Of a stretch of DNA of 64,000 nucleotides, positions 53,985 through 63,800 are shown in pieces. The notes under the pieces were generated by a model. That model was not told where the DNA came from. It saw only the letters and a program-made list of their open reading frames with translations, and searched no databases. The translations under genes were made by a program, and so were the position numbers. Position 1 is the first letter of the stretch. Each line of letters begins with the position of its first letter. This DNA comes from Chitinophagaceae bacterium PMP191F (GTDB lineage: Bacteria; Bacteroidota; Bacteroidia; Chitinophagales; Chitinophagaceae), in NCBI GenBank assembly GCA_001302245.1, contig LGYU01000002.1:62001-126000 (forward strand). The letters run 5' to 3'.

Positions 53985-55052
53985 ATGCTACAGGAAGGAA
54001 CTATTCAAAAAGCTGCTGCCCAGTTCGGGTACGGCGAACCGGTGATCAGCACCTTAACAGAAGGACTGATCCACCAAACATTCAGGGTAGGTTTTACGGG
54101 CAGCAATGCCAGTGCTCCCATTGTGTTACAGCGTATCAACCTGGCAACCTTCAAACAGCCGGAGAATATTATCGGCAACTACAGGCTTATCCACCAATGG
54201 ATCGATCAGCATCACGATGTACGTATTGCACCGCTGATACCTACACATAGCGGCAAATGGTTCTGGACCGATGGGGAAGGCAATTTCTGGCGGGCCATTA
54301 TGTTTGTCAGCAATGCATATACCAAATCATCTCCCGATAGTCCTGCTGAAGCGGGTAAGACAGCACATTGTTTTGCTGCCTTTACCCGTGCACTGGCAGG
54401 TATTGACGCCAATCAACTGGCGGTTATCATTCCCGGGTTTCATGATCTTGCTTTGCGGTATGAACAGTTTGAACAGGCTATCAGCAAGGCAACCATTCAG
54501 CGTTTGCTGAAATCCACCCACGTTATTGCAGAACTGCGTCAACGGAAAAACCTGGTTGATCTTTATCAATCATTCTGCAGTCAACCGGAGTTTGTTACAC
54601 GCTTGATGCACCACGACTGTAAAATGTCTAATGTGCTGCTGGATATTACCACACAGGAAGTAGTTTGCCCGGTAGATCTTGATACCGTGATGCCCGGTCT
54701 GTTCTTTTCCGACCTGGGCGATATGATCAGAAGTATGGCCGGCACCACAGACGAGAACAGTACCCGCTGGGAAGACATTGCCATCCGTAAAGATTATTAC
54801 GAAGCTATTGTGAATGGATATTTAGCCGGTATAGATAACAGTTTGACCAATGCAGAAAAAAAGCACATCCATTACTCCGGTATACTGATGCTGTTTATGC
54901 AGTGCCTGCGTTTTACAACAGACTTTCTGAATAACGATATCTATTACCAGACCTCCTATCCCGAACAGAATCTCAACCGCGCGCTCAATCAATTGATCAT
55001 GCTGGAGAAACTGGAAGAGTTTGTATCGGAAGAATACAGTTATGAGTTATAG
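53985..55052 (+). CDS. N-acetylhexosamine 1-kinase-like phosphotransferase (APH family)
   Basis: 355 aa. The APH/choline-kinase fold is shown by the catalytic loop MHHDCKMSNVLLD (Asp211, Asn216) and the metal motif VDLDTVMPGLFFSDLGDMIRS (Asp231/Asp233). The ATP side has LTEGLIHQTFRV and VLQRINLATFKQPENI. The phrase order LQRIN...FK.PE...DLDTVMPG...DLGD.IR resembles NahK, which phosphorylates GalNAc and GlcNAc at C1. Next to the GH109 gene this suggests a GalNAc salvage pair: release outside, phosphorylation inside. Substrate is inferred from context. Confidence 0.82.
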   Translation: MLQEGTIQKAAAQFGYGEPVISTLTEGLIHQTFRVGFTGSNASAPIVLQRINLATFKQPENIIGNYRLIHQWIDQHHDVRIAPLIPTHSGKWFWTDGEGNFWRAIMFVSNAYTKSSPDSPAEAGKTAHCFAAFTRALAGIDANQLAVIIPGFHDLALRYEQFEQAISKATIQRLLKSTHVIAELRQRKNLVDLYQSFCSQPEFVTRLMHHDCKMSNVLLDITTQEVVCPVDLDTVMPGLFFSDLGDMIRSMAGTTDENSTRWEDIAIRKDYYEAIVNGYLAGIDNSLTNAEKKHIHYSGILMLFMQCLRFTTDFLNNDIYYQTSYPEQNLNRALNQLIMLEKLEEFVSEEYSYEL

Positions 55053-55147
55053 GGATAAGTTGTAGGTTAGTCAAGCTATTTATGCTTTCGTAATTATTTT
55101 TTATACAAAACTATCTTTTAGCATACTAAACACCGTCAGCATCCAAC

Positions 55148-56155
55148 TTACAACTTGCTGCCTTGAAAATACTCAATCTCTTCCTGCAATGACAAGAACG
55201 GGTATTGTTCCTGTAGTTCACGGGCTTTTACCAGGTGAGCCTGTAAAAATTTTGCGTGGGCTTCTGTTGCCGGATGAAATGCTTTGTGTTTACGGGCAAT
55301 AACAAGTTTCCTGATCTCTTCTGCCAATTCCCTGCTTGCAGGATGTACTCCATATTCCATAAACTTTTCCAGCACAAATTGCGTGGCCGGGTAATTGGGA
55401 TGCACCAGGTCAACATCAAAAAAACGATAATCGCGTAATACGTCTATTACCAGTTCATACGCCGGGAAATAATACAACCTGTCGAATTTGTTCACCAGGT
55501 GATGTACTACTTCTATCAGTCTTGCCTTGCTGCGATTATTGTCCACTACTCCATCGCGTACATGTCTTACAGGACTTACTGTGAAAATGATCTTCAGTGA
55601 AGGGTTAAAATGGAATAACTGGTGAATACAATTGTCCAGCACACTGTTGATCTCTTCAATGGTCATCAGGTGTTTATTAAACCATCCGCCCGGTGCGCGA
55701 TGACAGTTGGCAACGGCTACATTCCCTTTGCGTATTTCAGCAGGAGATTGTTCTGTAAGCCTGTATGAAAAAGATGTGCCCAGTGTGATCACCAGCCACT
55801 GTGCCTGTTTCAGGAACTGGTGCGCCCGTTGCTGAGATGCATTGATAGCAGCCAGGCATTCCTGCTGGTTAATATTGGAAAAGCGACTGTGGTGCTGCCA
55901 GCTTTGCCACACTTCATTCAATTGAAACAGATCATTGACTGTGTATTGCCTGTTCTGTACATACGATACCAATGCTGCAGCTACACTGGCCGGATCAAAT
56001 AATATCCCATTGGGATTTTGCAATACATTAAACTTCAATTCCTGCAGTTTATCGCCGATGTGCTCGGTAAAACAGGAACCAGCCAGTAATAATTTATCGC
56101 GATAAGTAACAGGTTGTTGCAAAGGCTGTAACTGTATCGGCAGTTGAAAATCCAT
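55148..56155 (-). CDS. GSCFA domain protein (SGNH-hydrolase-like)
   Basis: 335 aa. The name-giving motif appears as LLAGSCFTEHIGDKL (Ser/Cys near residues 27-28), followed by NPNGILFDPASVA and VITLGTSFSYR, then IIFTVSPVRHVRDGVVDNNRSKARLI and VDLVHPNYPATQFVLEKF (Asp/His near the end, as in SGNH esterases). Biological role unknown; probably an acyl esterase or O-acyl-modifying enzyme. No signal peptide seen, so cytosolic. It is the last of three leftward genes (prolyl-peptidase-like, HMG-CoA lyase, GSCFA) with gaps of about 90-100 bp. Confidence 0.87.
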   Translation of the reverse strand: MDFQLPIQLQPLQQPVTYRDKLLLAGSCFTEHIGDKLQELKFNVLQNPNGILFDPASVAAALVSYVQNRQYTVNDLFQLNEVWQSWQHHSRFSNINQQECLAAINASQQRAHQFLKQAQWLVITLGTSFSYRLTEQSPAEIRKGNVAVANCHRAPGGWFNKHLMTIEEINSVLDNCIHQLFHFNPSLKIIFTVSPVRHVRDGVVDNNRSKARLIEVVHHLVNKFDRLYYFPAYELVIDVLRDYRFFDVDLVHPNYPATQFVLEKFMEYGVHPASRELAEEIRKLVIARKHKAFHPATEAHAKFLQAHLVKARELQEQYPFLSLQEEIEYFQGSKL

Positions 56156-56254
56156 AAATTCAGTTCAATAAGTTAAGTTCATCATTTTGCCGGAAGATAA
56201 TCCCGGCAATTGATGCAGTAATTGTTTAGTTAATTGTTTGCTGATGATGTACTG

Positions 56255-57115
56255 TTACATAAAAATTTCAGTAGCCAGTCTGCTGCTGTTAGTCAATGCT
56301 GCTTTATCAAGACCCGTTTGCAGACCATTGCGTTCAAAGTAATCTACCATCCATTCTGTATCCATATTACCTACCAGTTCATCATCGGCCATAGGGCAAC
56401 CGCCAATACCTTTTAAAGCACCATCAAAACGTTTACAACCTGCACGCACAGCTGCAGCCGTTTTTTCTTCGCGATTCATTGCTGTGGAGTGCAGGTGTAC
56501 ACCTATTTCGCATTGGGGCAAATGCCGTATAGCATATTCGGTCATACGATATACCTGGTCGGCCGTAGCCAAACCTACTGTATCGGCCAGCGAAATAGTG
56601 CGCACGCCCAATGCAGCAATTTTATCCATCCACGCAAATACAATTTCTTCGGAAAAAGGATCTCCATACGGATTACCAAATCCCATGGAAATATAGACCA
56701 CCAGTTCTTTTGTATATTTTACACAAAGTGATTGTATTCCTTCTACCCTACTCAGCGATTCCTGAATGGAACTATTGGTATTGCGTTGCTGAAAAGTTTC
56801 AGATACAGAGAAAGGAAACCCCAGGTATGAAACGTTATCAAAGGTCACGGCCTCTTCAGCACCCCGCTGGTTAGCAACGATCACCAATAGTTTACTGGTC
56901 AGTTCATCCGGGGGCAAGGCATTTAGTACCTGTGCTGTATCGGCCATTTGGGGAATGGCTTTGGGAGAAACAAAGCTGCCGCAATCCAGGGTATCAAACC
57001 CTGTTTTCAGTAATGCACGCAGGTACTCTACTTTTTTTTCAGTAGGAATAAAGTGTTTCCAGCCCTGCATGGCATCACGCGGACATTCGATCATTTTAAC
57101 GGAAGAGGTAGCCAT
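56255..57115 (-). CDS. Hydroxymethylglutaryl-CoA lyase
   Basis: 286 aa from the ATG at 57115 (MATSSVKMIECPRDAMQ); the frame is open upstream to 57202 with unrelated residues. It splits 3-hydroxy-3-methylglutaryl-CoA into acetyl-CoA and acetoacetate in leucine catabolism. The HMGL-like TIM barrel shows ECPRDAMQGW (catalytic Arg and Asp), TLDCGSFVSPKAIPQMAD, TISLADTVGLATADQV, the metal pair VHLHS, and the lyase signature GIGGCPMADDELVGN with the catalytic Cys. The GGCP motif separates it from isopropylmalate synthases. Confidence 0.92.
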   Translation of the reverse strand: MATSSVKMIECPRDAMQGWKHFIPTEKKVEYLRALLKTGFDTLDCGSFVSPKAIPQMADTAQVLNALPPDELTSKLLVIVANQRGAEEAVTFDNVSYLGFPFSVSETFQQRNTNSSIQESLSRVEGIQSLCVKYTKELVVYISMGFGNPYGDPFSEEIVFAWMDKIAALGVRTISLADTVGLATADQVYRMTEYAIRHLPQCEIGVHLHSTAMNREEKTAAAVRAGCKRFDGALKGIGGCPMADDELVGNMDTEWMVDYFERNGLQTGLDKAALTNSSRLATEIFM

Positions 57116-57204
57116 ATAAGCAAATGTAAGAAGTATAGAATGAGAACAGCACACACCATTCCTGTACTGTACATACAGTATACAAACACCTGCAAAATGC
57201 ACAT

Positions 57205-58263
57205 TTACAGGGAAACTGTTTTTTTGCCTTTATTAACGGATTGTAAAAATTTGATCAACCCGCTCATGTACACCTGCTGATCGTCGTAAAAACACATGTG
57301 CCCGCCTTCGGAACAAAGCAGAAAACTACCGTTCTTTACTTCTTTCGCCATCCATTTCATGTGTTCAGGATCCATGGTGTCGTGCGATGCACCTATTACC
57401 AGGGTTGGTACAGCTATATTGTGCAGATCGGCCTTGCGGTCCCAGAACTCCAGTTTGCCCGAAGCACCAAACTCGCTGGGTCCCTGCATAGTAACATACA
57501 GCAAATTGTTCATTTTACTGAAAGAACGGTTTACCGGCTCCGGCCATTTATCAATTGGTAAACGCAGGATATGCTGTGCATAGAAATTGGGTAACAATAA
57601 CTCCATATACTTCGGGTTATTGTAATCCTTTTTCGCTTCCAGCTTACGAATGGTATCCAGTACTTTCGGATCCATCTGCTTGGCCAGGACATCATTGGCA
57701 TACTTTACATAATCGGGTATGCTGGACATCATATTGGAAATGATCAGTCCTTTCAGGTGTTGCTGGTATTTCAATGCATACTCCATAGCCAGTAAACCAC
57801 CCCATGAATGTCCCAGCAGGTAAAAATTAGTACTGTCCAGCTCCAGTGCTTTGCGTACCTGTTCCACTTCTTCCACATATCGGGGAAGATCGAATAAAGA
57901 AGTGTCTTTGGGATTATCTGAATTACCGCAGGCCAGTTGATCATAATAGATGAATTCGATGCCTTCGGTTGGCAAAAAATTCTCAAAACATTCAAAATAT
58001 TCGTGCGTGGCCCCGGGTCCGCCGTTCAGCAACAATACTTTTATAGAGGGGTGATTGCCAAAACGTTTGGTCCACACATTAAATGTCCCCTTGGGAGTAT
58101 TGATAGGGATCATACGGACACCGCCCGTTTGTAAACCAGAATCAGTACGCTTAAAGTATTCTGAGGTCAGGCTGACTGACTCCTTCAATGGTTCCTGGTT
58201 ACACGAAACGCCACACATCGCAGCCATACAGAGAAACAATATACAGGGAATAACATTTTTCAT
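57205..58263 (-). CDS. Lipoprotein alpha/beta hydrolase of the proline iminopeptidase family
   Basis: 352 aa from the ATG at 58263, giving a lipoprotein signal with lipobox GVSC. The proline iminopeptidase family marks are LLNGGPGATHEYF (HGGPG-type oxyanion loop with Asn for His), YYDQLACGNSDNP, the nucleophile elbow LLGHSWGGLLAMEYAL (Ser153), and a late VIGASHDTMDP (Asp) and SEGGHMCFYDD (His). It should cleave N-terminal residues from small peptides or act on other esters in the periplasm. First of a probable leftward run with HMG-CoA lyase. Confidence 0.88.
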   Translation of the reverse strand: MKNVIPCILFLCMAAMCGVSCNQEPLKESVSLTSEYFKRTDSGLQTGGVRMIPINTPKGTFNVWTKRFGNHPSIKVLLLNGGPGATHEYFECFENFLPTEGIEFIYYDQLACGNSDNPKDTSLFDLPRYVEEVEQVRKALELDSTNFYLLGHSWGGLLAMEYALKYQQHLKGLIISNMMSSIPDYVKYANDVLAKQMDPKVLDTIRKLEAKKDYNNPKYMELLLPNFYAQHILRLPIDKWPEPVNRSFSKMNNLLYVTMQGPSEFGASGKLEFWDRKADLHNIAVPTLVIGASHDTMDPEHMKWMAKEVKNGSFLLCSEGGHMCFYDDQQVYMSGLIKFLQSVNKGKKTVSL

Positions 58264-58466
58264 AATGGTCAATTTTGATATGAGCAAGCTGTATTTATAA
58301 TAAATCTACAACGAATGTACAGATCATCAATATCATAACAACACCCAATACAAAAACCATGCTTGCCCGGACAGGGCACTTTTTTGGCTATACGTCGACT
58401 TTTTCAGAGGACACCTATCTCTACACATTATAAAATCATTTAAATTTATAGACATAACCTTTCTGT

Positions 58467-60731
58467 ATGAAAATAATTCCTCCCCTGCCTTACCTGCTAT
58501 CTGCAGTAATAACCATCAGCTGTCTGCACAGTACTGCACAACTACTGCCTCTTTCAATACCAGCCGGCGCCGACAGTGCATTGCTGCAACAAAAGCTGCA
58601 AATACTTGCGCAACAACTGATCCCGCTGTATACTGAAAAAGAACAGGAAACACGTTTAGACAACCTGTTCAGGCTGCAGATAGTAGCCGGTCAGTACAAT
58701 GCTGCAGTGAACACGCTGGATTCATTACGCGAGCTGTTCAAAAAAAGTGATTCACTGATCATTAAAGGTATCGGTTTCCAGTTTGAATGGTATGCCAGAA
58801 CCAGGCTGGTACAGCAAATGCGCAGCATCAGTTTTGAGGAAGCACTAAACCGCACTTTCACTTCACTATACAACCAACTGCCTGAAAAAGCAACCGCGAA
58901 CATTGCCATGTATTTTGAAACAGAAATACCACCATTGAAAAAAAAGCTGGATGAGCTGGTAGCTGCACAAACCGGCAAAGACAGTATCAGTATTACAGAT
59001 GCCCGTTTGCTATGCAGGACTTATAATTCATGGAATGTATACAACAAAATAGTACCACCCGGTAAACTATTGCTGACACAACAGGATAACAGTAAGTATA
59101 TCATTGAAGACAGTGTAATGATCCCTACACGTGATGGCGCAACTGTTACAGCCGTGGTGGTACGCCCCAAAGAGGGGCCTGCAAAACTACCGGCCATTTT
59201 TATATTTAATATCTATACCGGTGGTGTTGACCGGGCACGCGCAAAAGATGCAGCCCTCAATGGCTATGCAGGCATTGTAGCCAATACACGCGGTAAAAAA
59301 TTGAGTACGCAGGATATTGAGCCCTTTGAACATGATGCCGGTGATGCTTATGATATCATCAACTGGATCAGCCAGCAACCGTGGAGCAATGGCAAAGTAG
59401 GCATGTATGGCGGTAGCTATCTGGGGTTCAGTCAATGGGCTGCAGCTAAAAAAGTACATCCTGCCCTTAAAACAATTGTACCACAGGTAGCGGTTGGCAT
59501 TGGTATAGACTACCCGATGCAGAACCATGTATTCATGAGCTATATGTTGCGATGGATCCATTTTGTTACCAATTCAAAACAAACAGATGAAACAGACTTC
59601 AACAACTCGCAGCACTGGGATTCTGTTTTTACAAAATGGTATATAAGCGGTCGTTCTTTCAGAGCCCTCGATACGATTGAAGGACGACCCAGTAAAATTT
59701 TTCAGCGATGGCTGCAACATCCCTCCTACGACAACTATTGGCAGAAGATGGTACCTTACAAACAGGAGTTTGCCGATATCAATATCCCCATTCTCACTAC
59801 TACGGGTTATTATGATGATGACCAGTTGGGTGCCATGTACTATTTCAACGAACATCACCGCTATCATAAAAGCCCCAATCATTACTTGCTGATAGGTCCG
59901 TACAGTCATGCAGGCGGGCAAAGTATTGCTTCTGCTGTATTGCAGGGATATACCATTGACTCCGTAGCCAATATCAGCATTACAGATCTTACCTATAAAT
60001 GGTTCAACTATATCTTAAAAGACAGTGCCAGACCTGCTTTATTGAAAGACAAGATCAATTACCAGGTAATGGGTGGTAATGAGTGGAAACACCGCCCCTC
60101 CCTGTCAAAGATGAACAATGATACATTGACCTTTTATTTAGGAGACATTCGTACAGGACAGCACTACAAACTGGAAACAAAACCACCGGCCACCAGTGAA
60201 TACATACGGCAGGAAGTAGACTTCCGCGATCGCAGCGATACGGCTGCTTCCAACTCTTATAAACTGCTGGACAGTGTTATTAATACCAAAGGTAAACTCA
60301 CTTTTATTACTGCTCCGTTTGAGAAACCTATAGAGTTCAACGGTTCTTTTTTTGGCAGCCTGCGTACTATGATCAATAAGAAAGATATGGACGTAAGCAT
60401 TGATGTATACGAACAGATGGCCGATGGAAAATATCTTTTTCTCAGCACATACCTGGCAAGAGCCAGCTATACAAAAGATCGCAGTAAACGGCAATTACTG
60501 GTGCCCGGTAAGACTGCAGATATTCCTGTTCATACCACCTTTTTTACCAGCAGAAAATTACAACCCGGCAGTCGCCTGCTGGTAGTATTGGGTATTAATA
60601 AAAACAATGGCTGGCAGATCAATTATGGTACAGGTAAAGATGTAAGTACAGAAACCATACAGGATGCCGGCGAGCCACTCCAGATCAGGTGGTTTAACAA
60701 CAGCTATATTAAAATACCGGTTTGGCGTTAA
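58467..60731 (+). CDS. CocE/NonD-type secreted hydrolase with long N-terminal helical extension
   Basis: 754 aa. Signal peptide (MKIIPPLPYLLSAVITISCLHSTAQ). Residues about 30-200 are helical and polar, of unknown family. The S15/CocE hydrolase domain begins at about 210 (YIIEDSVMIPTRDGATVTAVVVRPK), with the nucleophile in VGMYGGSYLGFSQW (Ser317), an Asp in TTGYYDDDQLGAM and His in GPYSHAGGQ. A C-terminal beta domain (X-Pro dipeptidyl-peptidase C-like, ending LLVVLGINKNNGWQINYG) follows. Relatives hydrolyse X-Pro peptides, cocaine-type esters or glutaryl-cephalosporins. The substrate is unknown; it stands alone. Confidence 0.87.
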   Translation: MKIIPPLPYLLSAVITISCLHSTAQLLPLSIPAGADSALLQQKLQILAQQLIPLYTEKEQETRLDNLFRLQIVAGQYNAAVNTLDSLRELFKKSDSLIIKGIGFQFEWYARTRLVQQMRSISFEEALNRTFTSLYNQLPEKATANIAMYFETEIPPLKKKLDELVAAQTGKDSISITDARLLCRTYNSWNVYNKIVPPGKLLLTQQDNSKYIIEDSVMIPTRDGATVTAVVVRPKEGPAKLPAIFIFNIYTGGVDRARAKDAALNGYAGIVANTRGKKLSTQDIEPFEHDAGDAYDIINWISQQPWSNGKVGMYGGSYLGFSQWAAAKKVHPALKTIVPQVAVGIGIDYPMQNHVFMSYMLRWIHFVTNSKQTDETDFNNSQHWDSVFTKWYISGRSFRALDTIEGRPSKIFQRWLQHPSYDNYWQKMVPYKQEFADINIPILTTTGYYDDDQLGAMYYFNEHHRYHKSPNHYLLIGPYSHAGGQSIASAVLQGYTIDSVANISITDLTYKWFNYILKDSARPALLKDKINYQVMGGNEWKHRPSLSKMNNDTLTFYLGDIRTGQHYKLETKPPATSEYIRQEVDFRDRSDTAASNSYKLLDSVINTKGKLTFITAPFEKPIEFNGSFFGSLRTMINKKDMDVSIDVYEQMADGKYLFLSTYLARASYTKDRSKRQLLVPGKTADIPVHTTFFTSRKLQPGSRLLVVLGINKNNGWQINYGTGKDVSTETIQDAGEPLQIRWFNNSYIKIPVWR

Positions 60732-60750
60732 ATACAATATTGCCATAAAT

Positions 60751-60782
60751 AAAAAGGGGGAGCCAAATGGCCCCCACCTTTT
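60751..60782. terminator. Possible bidirectional terminator
   Basis: GGGGG pairs with CCCCC around an inner CC-AAAT-GG with a small bulge, flanked by A5 and TTTT, between the convergent CocE gene and the PKD protein gene. The stem is imperfect. Confidence 0.5.
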
Positions 60783-60803
60783 CTATGGCTCTCTCTATTC
60801 CCT

Positions 60804-63800
60804 CTATTGCTTAATGAAGCGTGCAGACAAACGGGTTTTGTTGTCAATATTCACGTCTACATTATACACACCTTGCGTTAATTTACTGATGTCGACCGGC
60901 AACTGTGTTACCGTACTGTTTTTGGTAAACACATGTTTCCAGGTTGCTTTACCGGCCATGTCATAAAAAGTTACCCGTGTACGTCCTGTAGCTATACTGT
61001 TGCATACCAGCTGAATAGTATTAGTAGCAGGATTAGGATATACCTGTACACTGCCAGTACCTACAGTAACCTGTTCAGTGGCCGTTGCCTTCGCCTTTAC
61101 CTCAACAGCATCTTTGGCATCGACAGTTACAGCAGGTACAGTGTTGATGGTATCAGTAACTTTTGCTGCAGCATTGGTAGCAGCATTTACAGTTACCACC
61201 ACAGTATCGCCGGTAGGATACCATTCATTATCCCATACGGTTAAGCTGAATACATACCTGCCCTGCACAAGACCGGTTACAGTAGTAGTAGCTGCACGCG
61301 AGCTGGTAATATTGTACTGTGCAGGCCCGCTGAGCCTGATCCACTCATACGCACTGATCTTTCCATCAGGATCATAAGAAGCACTTCCATCCAGTGTAAC
61401 ACTGTTTACCGGTAATGTAATGGTTACATTAGGACCAGGTTTTACCACTGCATACTGATTTGCCGGAGCGTTTACAACTACAGTAGTAGTGTCAGCCGCA
61501 GTAGCACCTTTACTATCAGTAACCAGCAGACTGAATTTGTAGGTTCCCTGTACCAGATTGCTGACACTGGTTGCAGCAACAGCACTATTGGTAATGGTAT
61601 ACTGTGAAGGACCTGATATTTTGGTCCACTTATAGCTGCTGATGGTAGCACCGGTAGCAGGCGTAGCTACCCCACTCAGCATAGTAGTACTTGTGGGCAA
61701 TGTAATGGTTACATCAGAACCTGTGGTTACCGTGGTTACAGATACAGCAGCCCCTTTTACAGTAACAGTTACAGTATCGTTGGTAGGATACCATTTGCTG
61801 TCCCACATACCTAACTGGAATTTATACACACCTGCCACAAGCCTGCTTACCTTGGTAATGGCTGCTGTAGGCGTTTCAATGGTATACTGATCAGGACCTG
61901 ATATTTTGGTCCATTTAAAAGCATTGATCTTACCATTGGGATCGTAAGAAGAAGATCCGTCCAGTGTAACACTGTTCGCCGGCAATGTAATGGTTACATT
62001 GTCACCGGCATGTACACCAGGTGTTTTAGTTACAGTGGCAGGATTTACCACCAGTATCATGCTATCAGCAGCGGTCAGTCCTTTACTGTCTGTAACCTGT
62101 AAACGGAAATTATAAGTACCCTGCACCAGGTTACTTACACTGGTTAATGCGGCATTGGTATTGGCAATGGTATATTGCGCAGGGCCTGACACTTTTGTCC
62201 AGCTATAGCTGGCAATACTATTGGTACCCGCAGTGGCACTACCGTTCAGTGTGGCACTGTTGGCAGGTAAAGTGATCAGGATGGCACCACCCGCATTGGC
62301 AACAGGTGGTACAGTGACCGGTGCTGCATTTACCACAATAGTAGTAGTATCAGTAGCAAACAAGCCAGCATTGTCGGTTACTTTTAAACAGAACCTGTAG
62401 GTACCCTGTACCAGGTTGCTCACGCTCGTTGCGGCAACATTGGCATTGGCAATGGTATATTGTGTTGGACCAGCTACTTTACTCCAGTTGTAAGTACTTA
62501 TAGCATTGGTACCTGCAGCAGCAATTCCGTTCAGTGATGCGGTATTGGCAGGCAATGTAATGGTACTACCAGCTCCGGCACTTACTGTGGGCGCGACAGG
62601 CGCTGCATTTACTATAATGGTAGTAGTATCGGTAGCAGACAGCCCTGTATTATCAGTTACCTTCAGACAAAACCTGTAGGTACCCTGCACCAGATTGCTT
62701 ACACTGGTTACGGCAACACTGGCATTGGCAATGGCATGTTGTGTTGGACCTGCTACTTTACTCCAGTTGTAGGTGCTGATAACATTGGTACCAGCAGTAG
62801 CAGTTCCGTTCAGTGATGCGGTATTGGCAGGCAATGTAATCGTTGCAGTACTTCCTGCACTAACTACCGGTGGTTTACTGCCGGCAGCAGCTTTTACAGT
62901 AATGGTGATCCGTGCATCGCCCGGCAGCCACAGGTTATCCCATGCGCGCAGGTTGAACACGTATACGCCTTCTACCAGGTTTGATAAGGTAGCGTTGGCG
63001 CTTTTGTTATTGGTCAGTGTATAAGTATCAGGGCCACTTACTTTAGACCATTCATAAGCCCCTACCACACCATCAGGATCAGTAGCACTTCCGTTCAGTG
63101 CCACCGTGTTGGTGGGTAATGTAATGGTAACATTGGAACCTGCATTTACAACAGGAGGCTGGTTTACACCGGTACCGTTGGTAACATTTACCTGCATAGT
63201 ATCCAGCGTCCAGTCTGCACGGTCATCTATTGCTTTCAGTTCAAATGTGTAGGTACCGGCAGTACTTAAACCGGTAACAGAGGCAATACCATTGGTAGAT
63301 ACTGCATTGGACATACCTACTGATACAGGACCGGAAATATTTCTCCAGACATAACGTACTATTTTTCCATCCTGATCGGTAGACTGTGAGCCGTTCAGCG
63401 TAGCAGCACCACCAGTGGTAGTAACATTCTGTGCAGAGCCGGCAACAGCAACCGGGCGTTTATTTACTGGCTTGCTTTTATCCTGTGCAATGAACCATTC
63501 AAAAATGTTCGGGTTCTGCCAGTTGTAATCAGTATCATACACACGTCCCCATATCCAGTGGTCACCGTCGGGCCAGATGGTTTTATAAGGCTTTACAGTG
63601 GGACTGCAATTATTAATATTGGTGATGGCATTATTGGTACAGCTTGCACTTACTGTTCCATCATTCGTAGCATGGAAAGCCCATACAGGAAGATTGGCAC
63701 TGGCAAAGTTACACCAGCTAATACCCTGACAGGTACCACAGCTTACACCCACAGCTGCAAACTTCATTGCATTGGCCAGTGAGCTGCCTGCATAATACCA

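Noticed and set aside
61140-63450. Tandem DNA repeats as a possible CRISPR array
   Set aside because: The period of about 270 nt and continuous reading frame show that they are protein-coding PKD-type repeats.
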